Notes under the pieces: model-generated
Told to the model about the DNA's origin: nothing
The model's database searches: none
What the model saw: only the letters and a program-made list of their open reading frames with translations
In this document: one piece after another, positions 35,507 to 42,637 of the stretch
Layout of the letters: every line of letters begins with the position of its first letter
Position numbering within the stretch: position 1 is the first letter of the stretch
Assembly (NCBI GenBank): GCA_050740255.1
Contig: JBOICV010000092.1
Span: forward strand, 51,457 to 115,456
DNA: 64,000 bases
Reading direction: 5' to 3'
From: JBOICV01 sp050740255
Lineage (GTDB): Bacteria; Pseudomonadota; Gammaproteobacteria; Nevskiales; JBOICV01
Program-made: the position numbers and the translations under genes

Positions 35507-36220
35507 ATGCGGCAAATCGTGCTGGATACCGAGACCACCGGCCTCGAAGTGGCGCTGGATCACCGGATCATCGAAATCGGCTGCGTTGAGTTGCGGCATC
35601 GCCGCCAGAGCGGCAATAACTTTCACGTCTATATCAATCCCGAGCGCGAAATCGACGCCGGCGCGGTGGCGGTGCATGGCATCACCAATGCGTCGCTGGC
35701 CGACAAGCCACAATTCGCTGACGTCGCTGCTGAGCTGCTGCGCTATCTCGGCGAGGCGGAGCTGATTATCCACAATGCCAGCTTCGACCTGGGCTTTCTG
35801 AATGCGGAGTTGCGGCGCGCCGGGGTGCAAAGTCCCGCACTCGAAACGCGCTTGAAAGTGATCGACACTTTAGCGCTGGCGCGGCAACTGCATCCGGGTC
35901 AGAAGAACTCGCTGGATGCCTTGTGCAAGCGTTATACCGTGGATAACTCGCGCCGTGAATTCCACGGCGCGTTGCTCGATGCGCAGTTGCTGGCGGAGGT
36001 GTATCTGGCCATGACCGGCGGCCAGACCGCCATGAGCCTGGATGACGCTACCGCGGCGCAGCTCAGCGCCGGTGAGAGTGTGGCGGCCTTGCTCGGCCGC
36101 CTGGGCAGACGGCCGCCCATTGTCGAGCCCAACGCAGCCGAGTTGGCCGAACATCAGCGGCGTCTGCAGGCGATCGAGCAGGCCAGCGAGGGGAATTGCC
36201 TGTGGCTGCATCCAGCGTAA
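35507..36220 (+). CDS. dnaQ: DNA polymerase III epsilon subunit (proofreading exonuclease)
   Basis: A 237-residue 3'-5' exonuclease. Exo I: VLDTETTGLE with DHRIIEIG; Exo II: IHNASFDLGFLN; Exo III-epsilon: HGALLDAQLLAEVY with the catalytic His. The C-terminal Pro/Ala-rich segment would bind the polymerase subunit. ATG 35507 is chosen; a GTG at 35501 overlapping the rnhA stop is possible. Pairing with rnhA is typical. Confidence 0.96.
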   Translation: MRQIVLDTETTGLEVALDHRIIEIGCVELRHRRQSGNNFHVYINPEREIDAGAVAVHGITNASLADKPQFADVAAELLRYLGEAELIIHNASFDLGFLNAELRRAGVQSPALETRLKVIDTLALARQLHPGQKNSLDALCKRYTVDNSRREFHGALLDAQLLAEVYLAMTGGQTAMSLDDATAAQLSAGESVAALLGRLGRRPPIVEPNAAELAEHQRRLQAIEQASEGNCLWLHPA

Positions 36221-36222
36221 GC

Positions 36223-38217
36223 CTAAGTTCGCTTCAAACTACGCCGTAGCCCGGCGATTTCGCGCGCGAATTCCGGCGCCTGGGGCACATGACCGCTTTG
36301 TGCGGATTGCAAGTAGCGCAATCTCACATAGTAGTCACGCACCCGCGCCAAAGCTTCGGCCTGTGCCGGATAGTGCGCGATTAGGCGCCTGGTGAAATTC
36401 AGCGGACCTTCACCCGGGGCGCGGATGAGTCCGCGCCGCGCTAACCATTGGCAGTAGCGCTGCCACTCGCGCTGCACCGGATCGGGATGCGGACGCGGTC
36501 GTAGCTGCCACAACTGAAACGCGCCCAACGCGCCGGCCACCGTTACCAGCAGGACCGTGAGCACGAGCACCATCTGGCCCCAGTCGCGCAGGCCGAAGCG
36601 CCGCAGAAAATCAGCCTGGCGCTCGGGTCCGTAAGCCAGCACTAAGCCATTCCAGTTGGCGTTAAGCCAGTCCCAGCGCGCCGCCACCCAGAGACTCAAG
36701 CTCGCCCGGCTCCAGCCGAGGCCCGGCAGGCGTTCGCCGCTGGCGGCGAGCGCGCTTTCGATGCCCAGCTCGATGCGTGACGGTGCGACCGCGGCGGTGG
36801 GATCAATGCGTACCCAGCCGCGGCCTGCCAGCCACACCTCGCTCCAGGCGTGCGCATCCGACTGCCGCACGACCATATAACCGCCCACTTGGTTGATTTC
36901 ACCGCCCTGGTAGCCGGTAACCACGCGCGCGGGAATACCCGCGGCGCGCATCAGCGCGGTGAAGCTGCTCGCGTAGTGCTCGCAGAAACCACGCCGCGTC
37001 TCGAACAGGAAATCATCCACGCTGTGGGCCCCCAGCGGCGGCGGCTCCAGCGTGTAGAAAAATTCCTGCTCCCGGTACATGCGCAGAACCCGCTCGATGA
37101 GTTGCTCATCGGATAGTCCCTCGCCGCGGAGTTGCTGCGCGAACTCGTAGCTGCGCGGGTTGCGGTTGCGCGGCCAGCGGATGCTCAGTTCGCGCACCGC
37201 TTCCGGCAGTTCGGGCTGTAGCACATAACTCGAATAGGACGTCAGCCGGTATACGCGGCGGTCGCTGCTCGGTTTGCGCGCCAGCAACTGATAGTCCGGT
37301 CCGACCCGGCCGTCCTGGGGTAGTTGCTCGATGCGCGGCATCTCCAGCGCCAGCAGCCAGGGCGCGCGCTGCGGCTCCTGCGTGACCTCATAGCGGATCG
37401 GTGGCCCGCTGAACTCGATCGCGGGCACTTGCGGATCGCGGCCGCGAGCACCCATCTCCCAGCGCAGGCCATCGAAATACCAGAACACCGGTCCGCGCCA
37501 GTAGCGCTGACGCATCGGCGGCGGCGCGCCTTCAAAGCGCACGCGCAAGGCCACCTCGTCGGACTGCAGTAACTGGCTGATTGCGCCTGGTTCCATACTG
37601 TCGGACAGGCCGGTGCGGCCGGTGGCGCCCGACTGCGACGGCACCCCCCACAAAGGTCCGGGAATGCGCGGGAATAGCACGAACATGATGACCATCAGCG
37701 GCAAGGCCGCCGCAATCATGCGGGCCCCGATGGGCGCGGTAACTCGCGGCGACAACGCCGCGCCCGGATGGCTGGCCTCGGCCAGTACCGCGGTAATCGC
37801 CACCGCACAAACCAGCAGGTAAAGAATGGTCCAGATTTCCTGCGAATTCAGGAAGTGCGTGAACATCACGAAATAGAGCAGAAACACCACCAGCATTACG
37901 TCGCGGCGCGCGCGCATCTCGGTCAGTTTCAGCGCCAGCATGACCACCAACAGAGCGGTGCCGACCGTTTGACCCGTGGAGCGGCCAAAGGTCAGATACA
38001 CGCCGGCGAAGGCGGCCATCGCCAGCGCGCTGCGAACTACGGCTCCCGGCAGACGCCATTGGCGCAGCGCGGCGATCGCGCGCCAGAGGATGACACTCAC
38101 CGCCAGGGCCGAGGCCCAGACGGGCAGTTGGGGAAAATGCGGCGCGATGACCAGCAGCATGACCGCCAGCAGCCGCAGCAGGGAAGCCTGCGCCAGATAC
38201 TCGGCGGCGACCGTCAC
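36223..38217 (-). CDS. Transglutaminase-like membrane protein (DUF3488/TgpA family)
   Basis: A 664-residue protein: about five or six N-terminal transmembrane segments (residues 10-190, DUF3488), a periplasmic transglutaminase-like domain with the triad Cys (TRRGFCEHYASSFT), His (SDAHAWSEVW) and Asp (VRIDPTAAV), another transmembrane helix (about 555-575) and a C-terminal cytoplasmic domain. It belongs to the conserved moxR-DUF58-TgpA cassette. The GTG start overlaps the stop of the DUF58 gene. Substrate unknown; a periplasmic transglutaminase or protease role is family inference. Confidence 0.92.
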   Translation of the reverse strand: MTVAAEYLAQASLLRLLAVMLLVIAPHFPQLPVWASALAVSVILWRAIAALRQWRLPGAVVRSALAMAAFAGVYLTFGRSTGQTVGTALLVVMLALKLTEMRARRDVMLVVFLLYFVMFTHFLNSQEIWTILYLLVCAVAITAVLAEASHPGAALSPRVTAPIGARMIAAALPLMVIMFVLFPRIPGPLWGVPSQSGATGRTGLSDSMEPGAISQLLQSDEVALRVRFEGAPPPMRQRYWRGPVFWYFDGLRWEMGARGRDPQVPAIEFSGPPIRYEVTQEPQRAPWLLALEMPRIEQLPQDGRVGPDYQLLARKPSSDRRVYRLTSYSSYVLQPELPEAVRELSIRWPRNRNPRSYEFAQQLRGEGLSDEQLIERVLRMYREQEFFYTLEPPPLGAHSVDDFLFETRRGFCEHYASSFTALMRAAGIPARVVTGYQGGEINQVGGYMVVRQSDAHAWSEVWLAGRGWVRIDPTAAVAPSRIELGIESALAASGERLPGLGWSRASLSLWVAARWDWLNANWNGLVLAYGPERQADFLRRFGLRDWGQMVLVLTVLLVTVAGALGAFQLWQLRPRPHPDPVQREWQRYCQWLARRGLIRAPGEGPLNFTRRLIAHYPAQAEALARVRDYYVRLRYLQSAQSGHVPQAPEFAREIAGLRRSLKRT

Positions 38218-39215
38218 GGCTGGGTATCAAACAGCGCGAGTGTCTTCAGACACTCGTGCAGGTGGGTTTCACCACGCGCCGGAGCGAGTCGCCGGTCGGG
38301 CATGCGCAGACCATAAGCGCGGCGGCCGTTTTCAGCGTCCAGCACCCAGCGCGCCAATTGCGACAGCCGCGTTTCAAAATCCTGCTGTGGCAGCGCGTCC
38401 CAGTCGAGCCAGATTTCCTGCTCGATGGTTTCGTTAAACTGCTTGACCATCGGCGTGCCGAGTTTGGGCAGGCTTTTCCAATGGATGGTCTTGGGCGCAT
38501 CGCCGCGCTGGTAATCGCGCAGGCCGGTGAATTCGTCCTGCCCCGCGCGCGCACCCGTCAGCATGCCACTGGAGCCGCGCGCCGGCGGCGGTGGCAAACC
38601 CCCCACCGGCGCCGGTTTCGGAAAGACCAGACAGCTCATATCGAGTTCGAGCCAGGTCCAGGCGTGAAACAGGCTGAGCGGAAATTCCGTGGAGAGACTG
38701 AAGACCCCGCTTTTCAACCACCCGCGTCGCACAGCGGGCAAGGGCAGTTTCAGCGCCGCATCGCTCTCGGCATTGAGGTCGGAATGCAGACCCAGCGCTT
38801 CCTGCTTGGGCCAGGCCAGCTTCAGCGCCTGCCGCGGTTTGAGCGAGAGATTGTCCAGATAAATTTCAAAATGCGCGGTCTCGCCGGCAAACACCGGCGG
38901 CACCCGGCCGGCGCGCACTTGCAGATGCACCAGATTGGCGTGGGTGTAATGCATCGCCACCAAGCCCAGGCCCGCGAGCAGAAAAGTCAGCGCGAAACCC
39001 ATGCTGTTGGAGTAATTCATCGAGCCCAGCAGCATCAGCAGCAGGAGCAGGGCATAGACATAGCCGTAGCGCGTCGGCACGATGTAAATGCGCTGGCGCG
39101 GAATGGGGATGGGTCCGGGCTGGCGTTTGACGCGCGCCATCACCCAGGCGTCGATCCGCTCCTGTGCGTAGCGGATCGGATGCAGCAGGATTTTTGCAAT
39201 CAGCCAGAAGCGCAC
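38214..39215 (-). CDS. DUF58 domain protein
   Basis: A 333-residue protein with two adjacent transmembrane segments near residues 53-88 (YVYALLLLLMLLGSMNYSNS and FALTFLLAGLGLVAMHYTH) and the DUF58 signature FTGLRDYQRGDAPKTIHWKS. DUF58 proteins always accompany MoxR ATPases, probably as assembly or chaperone partners. Starts at GTG, 4 bp after moxR, and overlaps the next gene by 4 bp. Confidence 0.92.
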   Translation of the reverse strand: MRFWLIAKILLHPIRYAQERIDAWVMARVKRQPGPIPIPRQRIYIVPTRYGYVYALLLLLMLLGSMNYSNSMGFALTFLLAGLGLVAMHYTHANLVHLQVRAGRVPPVFAGETAHFEIYLDNLSLKPRQALKLAWPKQEALGLHSDLNAESDAALKLPLPAVRRGWLKSGVFSLSTEFPLSLFHAWTWLELDMSCLVFPKPAPVGGLPPPPARGSSGMLTGARAGQDEFTGLRDYQRGDAPKTIHWKSLPKLGTPMVKQFNETIEQEIWLDWDALPQQDFETRLSQLARWVLDAENGRRAYGLRMPDRRLAPARGETHLHECLKTLALFDTQP

Positions 39216-39219
39216 TGAT

Positions 39220-40131
39220 TTACGGGATAGCTACCGTGGCCAGGATCTCCTCTGGCGTCGGCGCGCCCGCCTCCAGCTTGGTATTGGCGACCAGACGATG
39301 CCCCGCGACCGCCGAAAATACCGCTTGCACGTCTTCCGGAATCACGCCGCTGCGGTCGGCCAGCAGCGCCCAGGCTTGCGCGGCACGGCATAGCGCGAGC
39401 CCCGCGCGCGGCGACAAGCCCTGGCGCAAACCAGGGTGCTCGCGGGTGTAGCGCACCAGCGCCAGGATGTAGTCGAGCAAGGCGGGGCTGGTATGAATCT
39501 GACGGACCTGGTTTTGCAATCCAATCAGGCCGGCGGCGTCAAGCACCGGTTTCACATGCGGCAGCCAGTCGCGACGTTCGCCGCCTTTCAGCAATTCGCG
39601 CTCCGCATCCGTGCCCGGATAGCCGATGGCGACACGCATCAGAAAGCGGTCGAGCTGCGATTCCGGCAGCGGGAAAGTGCCAACCTGCTCCAGCGGATTC
39701 TGGGTGGCGATCACGAAGAACGGTTGCGGCAATTTGCGCGTTTCGCCCTCCGCCGTGACCTGTTGTTCCTCCATCGCCTCAAGCAAGGCTGATTGCGTCT
39801 TGGGACTGGCGCGGTTCACCTCGTCGGCCAGCACCAGTTGCGCGAAGATGGGGCCGGGATGAAAGCGGAAGCCGCCATTGTTCTGTTCGAAGATGGCCAC
39901 ACCGACGATATCGGCCGGCAGTAAATCGCTGGTGAACTGTATGCGCCGGTAGTCAAGCCCCAGCACGCGCGCGAGAGTTTGCGCGAGCGTGGTTTTGCCC
40001 ACCCCGGGAATATCCTCGATGAGCAGGTGCCCGCGCGCCAGCAGACAGGCGAACGACAGGCGCAGTGCCTCCGGTTTGCCGAGAATGACTTGCGCCGCCG
40101 ATTCCAGCGTCTCTTTCAATAAAGCCTGCAT
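39220..40131 (-). CDS. MoxR-family AAA+ ATPase
   Basis: A 303-residue AAA+ ATPase with Walker A IEDIPGVGKTTLAQ, Walker B LVLADEVNRASPKTQSALLE, and AMEEQQVTAEG and NPLEQVGTFPLPESQLDRFL typical of MoxR. It is thought to act as a chaperone for the neighbouring von Willebrand, DUF58 or transglutaminase proteins. It is the first gene of the three-gene operon reading leftwards and is divergent from the patatin gene. Confidence 0.95.
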   Translation of the reverse strand: MQALLKETLESAAQVILGKPEALRLSFACLLARGHLLIEDIPGVGKTTLAQTLARVLGLDYRRIQFTSDLLPADIVGVAIFEQNNGGFRFHPGPIFAQLVLADEVNRASPKTQSALLEAMEEQQVTAEGETRKLPQPFFVIATQNPLEQVGTFPLPESQLDRFLMRVAIGYPGTDAERELLKGGERRDWLPHVKPVLDAAGLIGLQNQVRQIHTSPALLDYILALVRYTREHPGLRQGLSPRAGLALCRAAQAWALLADRSGVIPEDVQAVFSAVAGHRLVANTKLEAGAPTPEEILATVAIP

Positions 40132-40219
40132 ATAGAGCCTTGCTCCTCCCCAATCTCATCTTATGGTAACGCGCCTCACACGACTGGGCGCTGTTCTCAT
40201 CCGAGTTAAAAAATACGGC

Positions 40220-40247
40220 TTGCGCTCGGTGCCAAGCTTGCTAACAT
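40220..40247 (+). promoter_or_regulatory. Candidate promoter of the patatin gene
   Basis: TTGCGC (40220-40225), a 16-bp spacer and TAACAT (40242-40247), followed by a GC-rich stretch and the ATG at 40274. A weak match. Confidence 0.4.
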
Positions 40248-40273
40248 CGCGCCGTTATCTCAGGAGTGCCTAT

Positions 40274-41740
40274 ATGGCGTCGCTGCGCAGAGAATGTTTG
40301 CGGACCATGGCCCAGGCGACCGACTACCAGACCTGGTACGACGCGGCGCTGGAGCTGGATCGTTGGGAAGGGCTGGAGGAGTGGCGGCAGGACGAGATTT
40401 CGGTTGACTATGACTTCGAGCTGATCCGCGCACGGCGCGAGCGCCTGCGTCAGCGCCGCCAGCAGCAGGACGTCAAGTACCTGATGCACCATCTGCGGCA
40501 GGGCTTGCACTGGAACCTGGGCAATACCAGCAATCCGAAGCTTTACAGCGTGGCGCGCACCGGCACCAAGAAGCTGATCGAGGACTATATCGATGAGGTC
40601 TGCGCTGCCCTGAATTACATCTGCGACAACGATTTCGCGACGCTCAGCGCCGAGATCAAACTGAAGTTCTTCCAGGATACGGCACTATCGTTCGGCCGCT
40701 CCGCGCTGATGCTCTCCGGCGGCGCCACGCTCGGTCTGTTCCACGTCGGCGTGGTCAAGACGCTCGAGCAGTTGGACATGATGCCGCTGGTGCTGTCCGG
40801 TTCGAGCGCCGGTGCCATCGTCGCGGCGACGATCGGCACCCGCAACGAGCAGGATGCGGTCGCGATGCTCGAATCCGATGTGTTCTACAACTATTTCCTC
40901 AAACCCGTGCCGGCGAAAGCCGCCTGGAACCAGGGCGCGCTGATGGATGTCAACCAGTTGCGGCGCGTGCTGGAGAAAATCCTGGGCGATGTCACTTTTG
41001 CCGAAGCCTTTGAGATCAGCGGCCGCTCGATCAATATCACCGTATCGCCGACCAGCGAAAACCAGATCCCGCGGCTATTGAATCATCTGACTTTTCCGCA
41101 TTTATATGTGCTCGATGCGGTGATGGCGTCCTGTGCGTTGCCATTGTTATTCCCGCCCGTGCAACTCATGACCCAGGACGTCGACGGCACCAAGTCCGTA
41201 TACATGCCCTCGCTCAAATGGGTGGACGGTACGCTGAAGTCAGACCTGCCTATTTTGCGGTTACGCCGCTTGCACAACGTGAATCACTACATCGTCAGCC
41301 AGACCAATCCGCATGTGGTGCCCTTCGTCCAGCATCACCGCGCCATGCAGAAGAACGCGTTGCACCACGGCAAGGAGCTGGTTCTGAATACCGTTGGACG
41401 CCAGGCCGAAAATCTGGTGAATCTAATGCACCAGCTGACGCCCTTCGGCATCGGCAAGGGCCGGCTCCGGGGTCTGCAATCCATACTGGAGCAGGACTAT
41501 CGGGGCAACATCACCATCGTGCCCAAGTTCCGCCTCAGCGATTACTGGGGGATCATCCGCAACCCGACGCCACGCATGGTGGACAGCCTGATTCTGGAGG
41601 GCGAGCGCGCCACCTGGCCGCGCATCGCGATGATCCGCAATCAAACGCGCATCAGCCAGACGCTGGAACGCTGTGTCGCACGGTTGCGCACCCGCGCCGT
41701 GGGTGAACAGGGGCGGCCGCAGTTGCGTGTGGTGCGCTAA
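40274..41740 (+). CDS. Patatin-like phospholipase with DUF3336 domain
   Basis: A 488-residue protein. ATG 40274 has the Shine-Dalgarno AGGAG at 7-bp spacing; the frame opens earlier at 40163 without support. The N-terminal DUF3336 region (residues 1-130) is the type also seen in yeast Tgl lipases. The patatin core has the oxyanion loop LSGGATLGLFHVGV, nucleophile GSSAGAIVA and catalytic Asp in KWVDGTLKSDLP. Expected to be a lipid acyl hydrolase at the membrane. It overlaps the convergent EamA gene by 4 bp. Confidence 0.9.
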   Translation: MASLRRECLRTMAQATDYQTWYDAALELDRWEGLEEWRQDEISVDYDFELIRARRERLRQRRQQQDVKYLMHHLRQGLHWNLGNTSNPKLYSVARTGTKKLIEDYIDEVCAALNYICDNDFATLSAEIKLKFFQDTALSFGRSALMLSGGATLGLFHVGVVKTLEQLDMMPLVLSGSSAGAIVAATIGTRNEQDAVAMLESDVFYNYFLKPVPAKAAWNQGALMDVNQLRRVLEKILGDVTFAEAFEISGRSINITVSPTSENQIPRLLNHLTFPHLYVLDAVMASCALPLLFPPVQLMTQDVDGTKSVYMPSLKWVDGTLKSDLPILRLRRLHNVNHYIVSQTNPHVVPFVQHHRAMQKNALHHGKELVLNTVGRQAENLVNLMHQLTPFGIGKGRLRGLQSILEQDYRGNITIVPKFRLSDYWGIIRNPTPRMVDSLILEGERATWPRIAMIRNQTRISQTLERCVARLRTRAVGEQGRPQLRVVR

Positions 41741-42630
41741 ACGGACTTTTCAGTCCGCGGCTGGCGCGCCAGCGCCAGCAGTGCCACGCCGGCGAGGATG
41801 ACGCCCATCGCCACGATAGCGACGCGGGTGATGGGTTCGCCAATCAGCCAAGCGCCCAGCGCGACTGCGACCAGCGGATTCACATAGGCGTAACTGGTGG
41901 CGATGGTCGGCCGCACGGTTTGCAGCAGATAGGCATAGGCGCTGTAGGCGATGAACGAGCCGAACACCGTCAGGTAGGCGAAGGCAAGCGCCGAGCGCGC
42001 ACTCGGCAGCACGGTTATCCGCTCGCCGACGAGCGCGCCGAGCAGCAGCATGAACAGGCCGCCGGTCAGCATCTGCGCGGCGCTGGCCATCAAACCGCGC
42101 GGCAGGTCGAGCCGGCAGCTCCACGCCGAGCCGAACGACCACGTGACGACCGCAATCGTGAGCGCGATTGCGCCCTGCGGATTGGCGGCAAGATTGTCTT
42201 CAAGATTCAGAATCACGACGCCGCCGAGCCCGACCATCAGCCCGAGCCACTCCAGGCGCGTCGGCCAGCGCCCCCACAAGCCTTCGAACAGCGCAGTGGT
42301 GAGCGGCACTGTTGCGATCCACACCGCTGCGAGCCCTGAGGCGATCCACTGTTCGGCATAACACACGGCGCCATTGCCGCCGCCGAGCAGCAAGACTCCG
42401 ATCGCCGCGGAGGCCAGCCATTGGCGCGCACTCGGCCAGGCGGCGCCACGCGCGCGCAGATAAAGCATCAGCACCAGACCGGCCAGCAGGAAACGCGCGC
42501 CCCCCATGGTGAACGGCGGCAGGGTTTCGATCGCGACCCGTATCCCCAAATAGGTCGAGCCCCAGATCAGATACACCGCGAGCAGGGCAAGCATGACCAG
42601 CAGCCGCCGGCGGGAATGATCCGCTTCCAT
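41737..42630 (-). CDS. EamA/DMT-family transporter
   Basis: A 297-residue inner-membrane protein with ten predicted transmembrane helices in two EamA repeats. Diagnostic beginning LLAVYLIWGSTYLGIRVAIETLPPF, and the second repeat with ALAFAYLTVFGSFIAYSAYAYLL and ATSYAYVNPLVAVALGAWLIGE. Resembles YedA-type metabolite exporters; the substrate is unknown. It is 7 bp downstream of valS on the same strand. Confidence 0.92.
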   Translation of the reverse strand: MEADHSRRRLLVMLALLAVYLIWGSTYLGIRVAIETLPPFTMGGARFLLAGLVLMLYLRARGAAWPSARQWLASAAIGVLLLGGGNGAVCYAEQWIASGLAAVWIATVPLTTALFEGLWGRWPTRLEWLGLMVGLGGVVILNLEDNLAANPQGAIALTIAVVTWSFGSAWSCRLDLPRGLMASAAQMLTGGLFMLLLGALVGERITVLPSARSALAFAYLTVFGSFIAYSAYAYLLQTVRPTIATSYAYVNPLVAVALGAWLIGEPITRVAIVAMGVILAGVALLALARQPRTEKSV

Positions 42631-42637
42631 GCGAGCG